Source of the DNA: Pedobacter metabolipauper
GTDB taxonomy: Bacteria; Bacteroidota; Bacteroidia; Sphingobacteriales; Sphingobacteriaceae
NCBI RefSeq assembly: GCF_004362715.1
Contig: NZ_SNYC01000003.1
Span: 807,601 to 871,600, forward strand
Direction: 5' to 3'
Length of the DNA stretch: 64,000 bases
The notes under the pieces are model-generated. The model was not told the DNA's origin. It did not search any database and was given only the letters and a program-made list of their open reading frames with translations. Positions 15,475-24,861 of this stretch are shown here, one piece after another (positions within the stretch are counted from its first letter, which is position 1; the number at the start of each line of letters is the position of its first letter). A program made the translations under genes and the position numbers.

Positions 15475-17196
15475 ATGTCAAATCTGAATATAGATAGTAT
15501 AAAAAAACAAACCTTCGATGCCATTGTGATCGGTTCCGGCATTAGCGGGGGATGGGCAGCTAAAGAATTTACTGAAAAGGGATTAAAAACATTGGTTTTG
15601 GAACGTGGCCGGGATGTGAGACACCTGATTGATTATCCGACCACCAATAAGTATCCTTATGAGTTTGAGCACCGCGGAGAACTTACCCTGGCCATTAAAA
15701 AGGAAAACCCTGTAGCCAGTAAATGTTATGCTTTCAGGGAAGATGCAATGCATTTTTTTGTGAAGGATAAAGAGCACCCATATGTACAGGAGAAACCATT
15801 CGACTGGATCCGTGGCTATCAGGTTGGCGGCAAATCCTTGCTTTGGGCCAGGCAAACACAGCGCTGGAGTGATTTCGATTTTGAAGGCCCTGCAAGGGAT
15901 GATTTTGCTGTAGACTGGCCCATCCGATATGCTGATATTGCTCCATGGTATAGCTACGCAGAGAAATTTGCGGGTATTTCCGGGAATAAAGACGGACTTG
16001 CGGAGCTTCCTGACGGGGATTTCTTACCGGCATACCCCTTAAATGCAGTCGAGGATCATTTTAGAAACTCATTAAATAAGAACTATGGCAACAGGCATGT
16101 GATCAGTGCGCGCTGTGCACATTTATCGGAGCCAAAACAAATTCATTTTGACCAGGGAAGGGGTAAATGCCAGAACCGGAAATTGTGCCAGCGGGGTTGC
16201 CCGTTTGGTGGCTACTTTAGCAGCAATTCTTCTACATTACCCTGGGCACAGAAAACAGGTAATCTGACGCTTCGTCCATTTTCTATTGTTGAATCGATCA
16301 TTTACGATGAGAAGTTAGGAAGGGCAAGCGGGGTGCGGGTTATTGATACCAATACGAAAGAAGTTACTGAATATTTTGCGGAAGTTATCTTTGTAAATGC
16401 GGCAGCCATCAATACCAACCTGGTCCTGCTGAATTCTATTTCTTCACGCTTTCCGAGTGGCCTGGGTAATGATAGCGGATTACTTGGAAAGTATTTTGCT
16501 TTTCACAACTACAGTGCAAGGATCAACGCTGAATTTGACGGTTTACTGCAATACACTACAGATGGTAAGAACCCTTCAGATGGCGGATATATTCCAAGGT
16601 TCAGGAATGTACAGAAACAGGAAACTGATTTTAAAAGGGGATATGCTGCAGGTTTTAGCGCCTACAGAAGCACGGATAATGATACTACCGGAATTGGGGC
16701 AGACTTAAAGTCGGCCTTGATCAGGAAAGACCTGGGCCCCTGGAGGGTGGGTTCGCACATGATGGGCGAGACCATACCTAAGGAAAGTAATTACCTGAAG
16801 CTGGATACAACTCAGAAAGATGCATGGGGAATGCCTTTATTACGCATCAACGTAGATTATGACGATAACGATGCGAAGATGAAGAAGGACTATATTAACC
16901 AGATGACAGAAATGTTCACGGTAGCCGGTTTTAAAAACATCCAGGTAAATGATGCTTCACAATCGCCGGGACTGGATATTCATGAGATGGGAGGCGTGCG
17001 AATGGGTCATGATCCAAAAACTTCCTTATTGAATAAATGGAACCAGCTTCATGCATGTAAAAATGTTTTTGTCACAGATGGGGCCTGCATGACCTCTACT
17101 TCAACACAAAACCCGTCACTAACCTATATGGCCCTTACAGCAAGGGCGGTGGATTACGCGGTTAAACAATTAAAAAGGGGAGATTTGCTCGTTTAA
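15475..17196 (+). CDS. GMC-family oxidoreductase, large catalytic subunit
   Basis: A 573-residue flavoprotein of the glucose-methanol-choline family. The FAD site is AIVIGSGISGGWAAKEF near residues 16-32, and RGYQVGGKSLLWARQTQRW near 104-122 is the second flavin-contact region. The C-terminal part has EMGGVRMGHDP and NPSLTYMALTARA, where family catalytic His/Asn residues occur. A cysteine-rich stretch (CQNRKLCQRGCPFGG, near residues 224-238) is also present. It lacks a signal peptide and probably travels with the small subunit encoded 9 nt upstream. Likely a periplasmic sugar or polyol dehydrogenase; substrate not assigned. Confidence 0.9.
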   Translation: MSNLNIDSIKKQTFDAIVIGSGISGGWAAKEFTEKGLKTLVLERGRDVRHLIDYPTTNKYPYEFEHRGELTLAIKKENPVASKCYAFREDAMHFFVKDKEHPYVQEKPFDWIRGYQVGGKSLLWARQTQRWSDFDFEGPARDDFAVDWPIRYADIAPWYSYAEKFAGISGNKDGLAELPDGDFLPAYPLNAVEDHFRNSLNKNYGNRHVISARCAHLSEPKQIHFDQGRGKCQNRKLCQRGCPFGGYFSSNSSTLPWAQKTGNLTLRPFSIVESIIYDEKLGRASGVRVIDTNTKEVTEYFAEVIFVNAAAINTNLVLLNSISSRFPSGLGNDSGLLGKYFAFHNYSARINAEFDGLLQYTTDGKNPSDGGYIPRFRNVQKQETDFKRGYAAGFSAYRSTDNDTTGIGADLKSALIRKDLGPWRVGSHMMGETIPKESNYLKLDTTQKDAWGMPLLRINVDYDDNDAKMKKDYINQMTEMFTVAGFKNIQVNDASQSPGLDIHEMGGVRMGHDPKTSLLNKWNQLHACKNVFVTDGACMTSTSTQNPSLTYMALTARAVDYAVKQLKRGDLLV

Positions 17197-17239
17197 GAAT
17201 TGTTAACACTAATTTAACATTGAATATGCATCTTTGTAT

Positions 17240-17449
17240 ATGTTTTTAACCCTACTTGCCTGTACGTTTTTCCTTTTTGCAGTGATCGCAGCTTTTAAAA
17301 TGGAAAGTCCCTTAAAAGGAGTATTGTTCATTCTTGCATTGATTGGCGTTTGCGGCGTTCTCTATCTGTTTATCCTATTCCCGGGATTCTCCGGTTTGGC
17401 AGTGTCTATTGTTCTTGCTGCATTTATTTTGAGACAAAGTAAAAAGTAA
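17240..17449 (+). CDS. Small membrane protein, unknown
   Basis: A 69-residue, almost wholly hydrophobic protein with two or three predicted membrane segments (about residues 2-18, 27-45, 47-63) and a short basic tail (RQSKK). No family is recognised. It follows the GMC dehydrogenase by 43 nt in the same direction. A TTG at 17234 is possible but ATG 17240 is the natural start. Could be a phage-shock- or DUF-type membrane peptide; no function proposed. Confidence 0.55.
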   Translation: MFLTLLACTFFLFAVIAAFKMESPLKGVLFILALIGVCGVLYLFILFPGFSGLAVSIVLAAFILRQSKK

Positions 17450-17614
17450 TTTCTTTCTTTTCCTTCTGGCTTTCCTCATTTAGGGGTTAATTTTGATGTA
17501 TTAAATAATTATTCATGGCAGTAACTAAAATATTGTAATAATGATGCTAGGATTTATTTAATAATTATTAAATTTATTTCATAATAACCGACTAACCTCT
17601 AAATTAATGTTTTT

Positions 17615-17950
17615 ATGAAATCACTTGGAGAAAAATTTAAAATTTTACGCCAAAAAAAGGGTGTCAATCAACGGTCGATGGCACAATTACTCAAAATCTC
17701 GATTCCTGCGTATTCTAAGCTGGAAACCGGAATAACAGATCCCAATTACAGCAGGATTCTTCAAATAGCAGGCTTATACGATATGAGCGTTAAACAGCTT
17801 CTGGCTGTTGGGGAAGAAGAAAGCGATGAACACTCGTTGTTGGTTGTTCAGTTAAAGCAAAAAATTACTGAACTGGAAAGTAATGTGATCAGGCTTCAGG
17901 GTAAGCTAATCGACTTGTATGACCGTGAAGATAAGCGGAGTAAGCATTAA
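17615..17950 (+). CDS. XRE-family helix-turn-helix regulator
   Basis: A 111-residue DNA-binding protein. Residues 4-62 form a Cro/C1-type HTH (LGEKFKILRQKKGVNQRSMAQ, then SIPAYSKLETG as recognition region). The C-terminal third (LKQKITELESNVIRLQGKLIDLYDRED) is a heptad-rich coiled coil, probably for dimerisation. This architecture is common in Bacteroidota. Target genes are unknown. Its stop codon shares a TTAA with the stop of the convergent kdgA. Confidence 0.88.
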   Translation: MKSLGEKFKILRQKKGVNQRSMAQLLKISIPAYSKLETGITDPNYSRILQIAGLYDMSVKQLLAVGEEESDEHSLLVVQLKQKITELESNVIRLQGKLIDLYDREDKRSKH

Positions 17951-18600
17951 AGGGTTCTAACCACAACCAAGTTAATCAGCTCTTCACATCTTTTAGTAAG
18001 CCACTTGTAATCATCCGCTGTTCCCAGGCTTTGAAATAACCTCGATCCGAATCCTAAGGCTGTAACGCCTGCATCAAGCCAACTGTCAATATTTCCCTTT
18101 TCCAAATCTACGCCGCCTGTAGGCATGAATTTAAGGTTGGGAAATAAAGGTTTCACTGCTTTTAAAAAACCTGGCTTTAACGTATCGCCTGGGAATAACT
18201 TTACCAATGCTGCTCCCAATTCTTCTGCAAGGTTGATTTCTGTTGGTGTCATACACCCCGGGATCCAGAATACACCGTGATCTGCCGAAACTTTTGCAAG
18301 ACTGGCTTTAACGATCGGACTTACTATAAAGTCAGCACCCATAGTGATATAGGTTTCTGCTTGTTCTACTGTTTTTATCGTACCTATTCCAAGTTTTAGA
18401 TCTGGCAAGTGATTGTTCCTGTATTCCAGCAAACGGCTAAAGTTTTGAACGGCATTGGCTCCCCGGTTTGTGAATTCAAAAACGCGGATGCCTCCATCGT
18501 AGCAAGCCTTTACAACAGACAAACAAGTTTCTGCATCGTCGTGGTAATAAACAGGTATAACGGGGTATTTTTCGATAACTTCCAGTGCAGTTAATTTCAT
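17947..18600 (-). CDS. kdgA: KDPG aldolase
   Basis: A 217-residue class I aldolase (KDPG/KHG family) cleaving 2-keto-3-deoxy-6-phosphogluconate to pyruvate and glyceraldehyde-3-phosphate. Glu42 in VFEFTNRG corresponds to the general base, Lys134 in ALVKLFPGD to the Schiff-base lysine, and FMPTGGVD to the phosphate-binding loop. It lies 17 nt after kdgK on the same strand, completing the last two steps of uronate breakdown. It is probably transcribed from the kdgK promoter that carries the LacI-type operator at 19682. Confidence 0.93.
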   Translation of the reverse strand: MKLTALEVIEKYPVIPVYYHDDAETCLSVVKACYDGGIRVFEFTNRGANAVQNFSRLLEYRNNHLPDLKLGIGTIKTVEQAETYITMGADFIVSPIVKASLAKVSADHGVFWIPGCMTPTEINLAEELGAALVKLFPGDTLKPGFLKAVKPLFPNLKFMPTGGVDLEKGNIDSWLDAGVTALGFGSRLFQSLGTADDYKWLTKRCEELINLVVVRTL

Positions 18601-18617
18601 CTTAATATGATCTTGGT

Positions 18618-19613
18618 TTAAAAAGAGCCGTCACCAAAGTCGCCCTTCACAAATAATTTTTGATATCCTGATCCGGTTGCCCGGTCAATAATTTCCTGTC
18701 CGCTTTGATGCTGTACCAATCCATAGATCAAACCGGCCATAAACGCATCTCCGCTTCCAATACGGTCGATGACTTCCTGGGTTTCATAGATTTTTGAAAC
18801 ATAATGATCATCCCTGGTATGGTAGGTACCATAAAACAGGTTATGGCTTGGATTGTCCATGAACCTGAAAGTATTGGCTACATGATTACATTGGGGAAAT
18901 TTTGCAAATATTTCATTCGCACTTCCTGCTGCATGTTCTATATACGCTTCAACGGATGTGTTTCTGTTTAGTGAAGGATCGACCCCGGTTCCCAACATTT
19001 TGTTTGCCGCCCAAATATTACCCATGATCACATCGCATTGTGCAGCCAATTGCGGCATGACATGGATGGGCTCAACGCCATAATCCCAAAGCCTGTTTCT
19101 ATAATTTAGATCTACGGATACGGTTAGTCCCTTTCTTTTGGCTGCTGTTACTGCTTCCAGGCAAAGTGCCGCAGTATGTTCATTTAGGGCAGGGGTAAGG
19201 GCTGTAAAATGAAACCAGGTATGTCCCTCAAGCACCTGGTCCCAATCAATTGTGCCTGGTTTTAATGTGCTGAATGAAGAGAACTTACGATCATACACGA
19301 CCTCTCCGCTGCTCAATCCATTGGCTGATAATAAAAAATACAATCCAATTCTTGATCCGTTATACCAGATTTTCGAGACGTCAACCCCGAGTCCGGACAA
19401 TTCGTCAACTGCTGTTTTCACCAGCACATTTTCAGGTACTGCAGTTAAATAGGTTACAGGCAATTCCCATTGGGCCAGGGAAGCAGAAACATTGGCCTCT
19501 GATCCTCCTGTAAATACCGATAATACATTGGAGTTATCTGCTAACCGGGCTGATGCTGCGCTTAGCCGGATCAATAATTCTCCAAATACAAGGATACTGT
19601 TCTTTTGCTGCAT
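18618..19613 (-). CDS. kdgK: 2-keto-3-deoxygluconate kinase
   Basis: A 331-residue PfkB-family sugar kinase phosphorylating 2-keto-3-deoxygluconate to KDPG. TGGSEANVSASLAQW (35-49) is the substrate-side signature, DLNYRNRLW (168-176) is typical of KdgK, and G286-S-G-D289-AFMAGL carries the catalytic Asp. It is followed closely by kdgA, so product passes straight to the aldolase. The 106-bp gap to the upstream lacI gene contains a strong LacI-type operator, which suggests the pair has its own regulated promoter. Confidence 0.92.
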   Translation of the reverse strand: MQQKNSILVFGELLIRLSAASARLADNSNVLSVFTGGSEANVSASLAQWELPVTYLTAVPENVLVKTAVDELSGLGVDVSKIWYNGSRIGLYFLLSANGLSSGEVVYDRKFSSFSTLKPGTIDWDQVLEGHTWFHFTALTPALNEHTAALCLEAVTAAKRKGLTVSVDLNYRNRLWDYGVEPIHVMPQLAAQCDVIMGNIWAANKMLGTGVDPSLNRNTSVEAYIEHAAGSANEIFAKFPQCNHVANTFRFMDNPSHNLFYGTYHTRDDHYVSKIYETQEVIDRIGSGDAFMAGLIYGLVQHQSGQEIIDRATGSGYQKLFVKGDFGDGSF

Positions 19614-19681
19614 GAAATTTATATCAATTGCAATTATAATAGATATATTATGAATTTGCTTTACAACTTAAATATATAAAA

Positions 19682-19697
19682 ACGCAAACGATTGCGT
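19682..19697. promoter_or_regulatory. LacI-type operator of kdgK-kdgA
   Basis: The 16-mer ACGCAAACGATTGCGT has perfect 6-bp arms (ACGCAA / TTGCGT) around ACGA and is the best of three copies in the window. It lies 69 bp upstream of the kdgK start and just downstream of the lacI gene, so autogenous regulation of the uronate genes by that LacI protein is the simplest reading. Confidence 0.75.
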
Positions 19698-19719
19698 GAA
19701 TCTCAGCGGCACAAAACTT

Positions 19720-20751
19720 TTATTTCTGTGTAGAGGCCCTTACATTCACCTTGGTTTCGAGCATGATCGTTTCAAATTCCGTTACCGGAATTTTGGCTTC
19801 TATCAGTGAGATCAACTTACTTGCGGCAATCTGTCCCATTTCAAATGCCGGCTGGTTCACGGTACTTAACGCTGGATTTAACGCATCTGCAAGATCGGTA
19901 TTGGTAAATCCTATTAATGCAACGTCGCCAGGAACGTGATAGCCCATCTTATTCAATAGGGCCAAACACCGGGTACTGATCTGATCGGTAGCCGTAAATA
20001 TGGCATCCGGCCGAACCTCTAAACTCATATAATAATGAATGGCTGCCTCGAGATCCTGGTGCAGCTTTTTAGGGTTTGAATAATCACAAGAACGCAACAA
20101 CTCTGGACGGTAGGTTATGTTACGGTCGTACAGTGCCTGTTTATATCCGTTTAACCGCTCTGTAGCAATGCTTAGGATGGTGTTTGTATTTAAATGGGCA
20201 ATGTTTTTATATCCATTATCTATCAAGTGTACGGTGGCATCATATGCTCCGCGAAAATTATCAGCACCAACTTTATGGGTATCAATGTGATCACTGAGCC
20301 TGTCGAACAGCACCACAGGTAATCCAGCTTTTTGTAATGTAACGAGATAACTAAAATCTACCGTTTGAGAAGCGGGAGAAATGAGGATCCCATCAACACC
20401 GCCCGCATACAGCAGATCCAGACACGCAATTTCCTGCTGTGCGGATTCTTTACTTTGCATGATAATGATCTGGTAGGACTTATTACTGCTGTAACTATCG
20501 ATTCCATCCAGCATTTGTGCTACAAAATTATTTTCCAGCGAGCATACGACTACCCCAATAGACCTGCTTTTACCTTCTTTAAGCCCTTTAGCCATTCTAT
20601 TTGGAGAATAATGATGGTACTTGGCATAGCTTAACACCTTTTTCTTGGTGTCTTCACTAATTTCATAACTATCATTTAAAGCCTTAGATATAGTTGAAAT
20701 CGACAAATTTAATGCCTTGGCTATATCTTTTAAGGTTACAATTTTATTCAT
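19720..20751 (-). CDS. LacI-family regulator of uronate genes
   Basis: A 343-residue repressor. The N-terminus MNKIVTLKDIAKALNLSIS...STISKALNDSY is the LacI helix-turn-helix plus hinge (KGLKEGKSRSIGVVV). The remainder is a periplasmic-binding-protein-like effector domain (LLYAGGVDGILISPA, FDRLSDHI, ALIGFTNTDLADALNP, STVNQP). An ATG at 20802 would add 17 residues, but the typical LacI start is ATG 20751, just before the HTH. Divergence of function is unlikely given the kdgK-kdgA genes immediately downstream and a palindromic operator between them. The effector is probably KDG or KDPG (inference). Confidence 0.9.
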   Translation of the reverse strand: MNKIVTLKDIAKALNLSISTISKALNDSYEISEDTKKKVLSYAKYHHYSPNRMAKGLKEGKSRSIGVVVCSLENNFVAQMLDGIDSYSSNKSYQIIIMQSKESAQQEIACLDLLYAGGVDGILISPASQTVDFSYLVTLQKAGLPVVLFDRLSDHIDTHKVGADNFRGAYDATVHLIDNGYKNIAHLNTNTILSIATERLNGYKQALYDRNITYRPELLRSCDYSNPKKLHQDLEAAIHYYMSLEVRPDAIFTATDQISTRCLALLNKMGYHVPGDVALIGFTNTDLADALNPALSTVNQPAFEMGQIAASKLISLIEAKIPVTEFETIMLETKVNVRASTQK

Positions 20752-20835
20752 ATGATTAATATCCGGTAGGTCAAAGGTATCATTAAATAGCTTATCAGCC
20801 ATCCTGAACTGTTATGTTAACTGTTAATTATTGAA

Positions 20836-21306
20836 TTATAGCGGGTATGCTGTATCACTTTTTGTTTCTGAAAGCACAAAGAAGCTCTGTACCGTACTTA
20901 TATTTGGCAGCGTAGCTAATTTATTGCGTAGAAAGATGTGATACGTATCCATGTCACTTGTGGCAATCCGCAGGATAAAATCGAATGCCCCCGTCATTTG
21001 AAAGCATTCCATCACTTCACTAAACTTAGCTACCTCGTTCTCAAATTCTACCAGCGTGGTTGCGGTATGTTCTTTAAGTAATACCTGCGAAAATGCAATC
21101 AGGTTCCTGTTGATCTTTTTCCGGTCCAGTATGGCCACTACACGTTTAATGTATCCTTGTTCCTTTAACCTCCGGATTCGCTCATGAATGGTAGCAATGG
21201 ATTTTTTCAGTTTAAAGGATAGTTCTTTATTGGTGAGGGTTGCATCAATCTGCAGCAGTTTTAAAATTTCTACATCAGTAGGATCCAGGTTGGCGGGCAT
21301 ATTCAT
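20836..21306 (-). CDS. Lrp/AsnC-family regulator
   Basis: A 156-residue regulator: N-terminal HTH (DPTDVEILKLLQIDATLTNKEL, then SIATIHERIRRLKEQGYIKRVVAILD) and C-terminal RAM ligand-binding domain (VMECFQMTGAFDFILRIATSD). I start it at ATG 21306, which gives the usual length for the family; an ATG at 21342 would add 12 atypical residues. It is divergent from the cysteine-synthase-like gene at 21494, the usual layout for an Lrp protein that senses an amino acid and controls its neighbour. The effector is unknown. Confidence 0.9.
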   Translation of the reverse strand: MNMPANLDPTDVEILKLLQIDATLTNKELSFKLKKSIATIHERIRRLKEQGYIKRVVAILDRKKINRNLIAFSQVLLKEHTATTLVEFENEVAKFSEVMECFQMTGAFDFILRIATSDMDTYHIFLRNKLATLPNISTVQSFFVLSETKSDTAYPL

Positions 21307-21493
21307 AAGCGTATCATGTGATGAAGATTGAAAAAAGAACAACTAACAAGTTCTATTGAGTGATCAAACTGTAAAATAAGTAAAAAATATCCGATTATTC
21401 CATAAAATTTACGGTTATAATGACCACCATTGTTATTATAATTTATAATATTGAGTTTTATCAATTATTTATCAACGGTAATAATTGAAACTT

Positions 21494-22543
21494 ATGCTTA
21501 CAGATACCAAACAGGAGAGCGGTTTAACTACTGAACTTGCGAGTAAATTTGAACATTTATGGCATGTTGTTGGAAATACGCCCATGCTTGAGCTGTATTA
21601 CGAATACCATGGAAAACCAGGAACGATATATGTTAAATGCGAACACTATAATTTAACGGGAAGCGTTAAAGACAGGATGGCTTTAAATATTATGCAGGAG
21701 GCTTACCGTACCGGTTCTGTTAAGCCTGGTGATACCATTATTGAAGCGACAAGCGGGAATACGGGTATTGCATTTGCTGCAATAGGAAAAGCATTGGGAC
21801 ATACGGTAAAGATCATTATGCCCAACTGGCTTAGCCAGGAACGTATAGATATTATCAGGAGCATGGGTGCTGAAGTGATTTTAATCAGTAAAGAAGAAGG
21901 CGGCTTTATCGGCAGCATCAGGTTATCTGAAGATTTGGCGGCCAATGGCGGTGTGTTTTTACCCAGACAGTTTGAAAACAGGTACAATGAAGAAGCCCAT
22001 GAAAAAACCACGGGAATGGAAATCTGGAAACAGCTGGAGATGGAAGGCTTAAAACCAGATGCTTTTGTGGCAGGTGTAGGTACCGGAGGAACAGTAATGG
22101 GCGTTGGTAAATACCTTAAGGATCAAGACAAAACAATTAAGATACACCCTTTGGAGCCTGCAGAAAGTCCGACTTTAACAACCGGATACAAAGTTGGCAG
22201 TCACCGAATCCAAGGTATATCAGATGAATTTATTCCTCAAATCGTTAAACTTTCCGAGCTGGACGAAGTCATACAAGCAAATGACGGGGATGCGATCATC
22301 ATGGCACAAAAACTGGCGAAGGAGCTTGGCCTGGCTGTAGGGATCTCTTCCGGTGCGAATGTGATTGGTGCAATTAAAATTAAGGAAGAAATGGGTGATC
22401 AGGCGGTAGTAGTCACGCTTCTATGTGACAGCAATAAGAAATACTTAAGTACGGATCTGGTAAAAGACGAGCCGGTTAAATCTTCGTATATCTCAAGTAA
22501 TGTCACATTTACGGGTTATCAACCAATTTGTCGTTTAAAATAA
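21494..22543 (+). CDS. Cysteine synthase-like PLP enzyme
   Basis: A 349-residue fold-type-II PLP enzyme of the cysteine synthase/cystathionine beta-synthase group. The PLP lysine lies in LTGSVKDR, the substrate loop is [15 protein letters not shown], the phosphate loop [14 protein letters not shown], and GISSGANV is near the C-terminus. It is some 50-60 residues longer than the CysM at 8572, with extensions at both ends. No CBS domains follow. The divergent Lrp-type regulator suggests amino-acid-responsive control. O-acetylserine sulfhydrylase is the default call; beta-replacement with another substrate is possible. Confidence 0.82.
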   Translation: MLTDTKQESGLTTELASKFEHLWHVVGNTPMLELYYEYHGKPGTIYVKCEHYNLTGSVKDRMALNIMQEAYRTGSVKPGDTIIEATSGNTGIAFAAIGKALGHTVKIIMPNWLSQERIDIIRSMGAEVILISKEEGGFIGSIRLSEDLAANGGVFLPRQFENRYNEEAHEKTTGMEIWKQLEMEGLKPDAFVAGVGTGGTVMGVGKYLKDQDKTIKIHPLEPAESPTLTTGYKVGSHRIQGISDEFIPQIVKLSELDEVIQANDGDAIIMAQKLAKELGLAVGISSGANVIGAIKIKEEMGDQAVVVTLLCDSNKKYLSTDLVKDEPVKSSYISSNVTFTGYQPICRLK

Positions 22544-22596
22544 CAAGAATATATACAATAATACATAAGTTTGTCAACGCATAAATAACTAAACAC

Positions 22597-23043
22597 ATGA
22601 AATATCTATTTTTATTTACGGTTGGTTTGCTATTCAGCATCTCGGCCAGCAGCCAGATTTTAAACCCAGTGAAATGGAGTTATATGGCAAAAAAGACTTC
22701 TAAAACGGAAGCAACAGTAGTAATCAGAGCTACAGTAGATGAGGGATGGCATTTATACTCCCAATACATGGCTGATGGCGGTCCGATTAAAACAACCTTT
22801 ACTTTTGCACCATCAAAAGCGTATAAATTAAACGGCAAAACCATCGAGCCTAAACCAATCGTGAAGTTTGAAAAAACGTTTGATATGAATGTAAGCTATT
22901 TTGAGAAAGTAGTTACTTTTCAACAAAAAGTAAAAATAACAGGTGCTAATCCAGTAGTTAAGGGAACAGTTGAATTTATGGTTTGTGACGATACACAATG
23001 TCTTCCGCCATCATCAATTGATTTCACTATCCCTGTTAAATAA
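22597..23043 (+). CDS. Periplasmic DsbD-alpha-like domain protein
   Basis: A 148-residue secreted protein with signal peptide (MKYLFLFTVGLLFSISASSQ) and a single immunoglobulin-like domain of the thiol:disulfide interchange (DsbD N-terminal/DsbC corrector) type. The redox pair is probably C-x4-C in MVCDDTQCLPP near the C-terminus. It overlaps the DsbD-like gene by one base (TAATG). In Escherichia coli this domain is fused to the membrane part; here it is encoded separately, which is common in Bacteroidota. It should pass electrons from the membrane protein to periplasmic thiol partners. Confidence 0.85.
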   Translation: MKYLFLFTVGLLFSISASSQILNPVKWSYMAKKTSKTEATVVIRATVDEGWHLYSQYMADGGPIKTTFTFAPSKAYKLNGKTIEPKPIVKFEKTFDMNVSYFEKVVTFQQKVKITGANPVVKGTVEFMVCDDTQCLPPSSIDFTIPVK

Positions 23044-24740
23044 TGACAATGATCTTCATGAATTATAAGGCCAGTCTTAAAATGCTGGCCTTAGCACTAT
23101 TTATATTTTTCAGTACTACTGTTGCGGCGTTTGCCCAGGAACCGGATACGACATTTGATGATCTGGAATTTACAGAGATCGTGCCCGATACCACTACTCC
23201 GGATTCTTTAGTACAGGCTAAGGATACCACGGTAACAGATACTGTAGTTAAAGCTGCGATAACTGCTCCGGTTAAATCAGATCAGGCTGAAAAAGAAAAA
23301 ACCCTATGGGAAACTTTTATTGCCGGGTTGGTAGGTGGATTTCTGGCTTTTATTATGCCATGTATCTTTCCAATGGTTCCATTGACCATTAGCTATTTTA
23401 CGAAGCGGGCGGGCAGCAGGAAAAAAGGCATTACCCAGGCCTTAATTTATGGCTTATCCATTATTGTAATTTATGTTGCTTTTGGGCTATTGATCACTGT
23501 TATTTTTGGATCTGCCGGCCTAAATGCACTTAGCAGCAGTGCCTGGTTTAATCTGTTTTTCTTTCTGTTATTGGTTGTATTTGCGATCTCCTTTTTTGGT
23601 GCGTTTGAAATTACACTACCAAGTTCTTTTGTGAACAAAATTGATGCTAAAGCCGATAATAGTAAGGGGCTAGGTGGAATTTTCTTTATGGCTGCTTCAC
23701 TGGCGCTGGTATCTTTTTCTTGTACCGGGCCAATTATAGGAACTTTATTGGTTCAGGCAAGTTCTAAAGGGGAATTACTGGCCCCTGCAGTGGGCATGTT
23801 TGGATTTGCACTGGCACTTTCACTTCCTTTCACTTTATCTGCAATATTTCCTGGATTTTTAAGCAGCATGCCCAAATCTGGCGGATGGTTAAACAGTGTA
23901 AAGGTATGTCTTGGCTTTATCGAGCTTGCCCTGGCCTTAAAATTCCTTTCGGCAGCAGACCTGGTTTGGCATTGGCAATGGTTTGACAGAGAGGTTTTCC
24001 TTTCTTTATGGATCATCATCTTTGTTTTAATGGGCCTGTATATTTTAGGAAAAATCAAGTTCTCTCACGACAGTGATGTTCCTTATGTTTCTGTACCCAG
24101 ATTATTTTTTGCCATCACTTCATTATCGTTTGCCATATATCTTGTGCCCGGATTATGGGGTGCTCCAGTGAATATTCTTAGTGGTATTGCACCACCGATG
24201 AATACGCAGGATTTTATATTAAGCGGAAATGGTTCATCTGCAAATGCAGCACCTACAGGTTTTCCAGCTAAAGTCAAGTACAGCGAATATTTGGAGCCAC
24301 CAGTTGGTTTTCATGCATTCTTTGAACTGGAAGAAGGTTTGGCATATGCCAAAGAAGTAAATAAGCCTGTATTGATCGATTTTACCGGCCATGCGTGTGT
24401 TAATTGCCGTGGAATGGAAGATAAGGTATGGATCGACAAAGAAGTTGGCAGATTGATTAAAGAAGAATATGTATTGATTCAACTTTATGTAGATGAAAGA
24501 AATGCAAAAATGCCTAAATCAAAAATTCATTACTCTAAGATCTTAAGACATCAAACAGATGATCTGGGCTGGTGGAATGGTGATTTTCAAGCCACTAAAT
24601 ACAATATCAATTCTCAGCCGTTTTATGTCCTTGCCAATTCTGATTTGGTAACACTGGTTAAACCTCAGGGCGCGGAATTTGATGCTGCAAAGTATGCTGC
24701 ATATCTTCAAAGCGGATTAGACGCTTTCAAAAAGCAATAA
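23043..24740 (+). CDS. DsbD/CcdA-type thiol-disulfide transmembrane protein with thioredoxin domain
   Basis: A 565-residue inner-membrane electron transporter. After a signal peptide and a threonine/aspartate-rich linker, eight hydrophobic segments carry the CcdA redox cysteines in FIMPCIFPMVP (near residue 107) and SFSCTGPIIG. The C-terminal domain is thioredoxin-like with C452-V-N-C455. It should move reducing equivalents from cytoplasmic thioredoxin to the periplasm, together with the alpha-like protein encoded just upstream (1-nt overlap). A strong terminator follows at 24755. Confidence 0.92.
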   Translation: MTMIFMNYKASLKMLALALFIFFSTTVAAFAQEPDTTFDDLEFTEIVPDTTTPDSLVQAKDTTVTDTVVKAAITAPVKSDQAEKEKTLWETFIAGLVGGFLAFIMPCIFPMVPLTISYFTKRAGSRKKGITQALIYGLSIIVIYVAFGLLITVIFGSAGLNALSSSAWFNLFFFLLLVVFAISFFGAFEITLPSSFVNKIDAKADNSKGLGGIFFMAASLALVSFSCTGPIIGTLLVQASSKGELLAPAVGMFGFALALSLPFTLSAIFPGFLSSMPKSGGWLNSVKVCLGFIELALALKFLSAADLVWHWQWFDREVFLSLWIIIFVLMGLYILGKIKFSHDSDVPYVSVPRLFFAITSLSFAIYLVPGLWGAPVNILSGIAPPMNTQDFILSGNGSSANAAPTGFPAKVKYSEYLEPPVGFHAFFELEEGLAYAKEVNKPVLIDFTGHACVNCRGMEDKVWIDKEVGRLIKEEYVLIQLYVDERNAKMPKSKIHYSKILRHQTDDLGWWNGDFQATKYNINSQPFYVLANSDLVTLVKPQGAEFDAAKYAAYLQSGLDAFKKQ

Positions 24741-24754
24741 TTTAACAATTAAAT

Positions 24755-24790
24755 AAAAAAATAAGGCCGGCTAACCGGCCTTATTTTTTT
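24755..24790 (+). terminator. Strong intrinsic terminator after the DsbD-like gene
   Basis: TAAGGCCGG (24762-24770), loop CTAA, CCGGCCTTA (24775-24783), flanked by seven As and seven Ts. The perfect GC-rich stem plus T-run ends the thiol-redox operon and could act in both directions. Confidence 0.92.
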
Positions 24791-24861
24791 ATTGATGTAA
24801 TAATACGACTAAACATTGATCTAACAATCTTATACAAATAACCACCACTGTAAACAAACAA

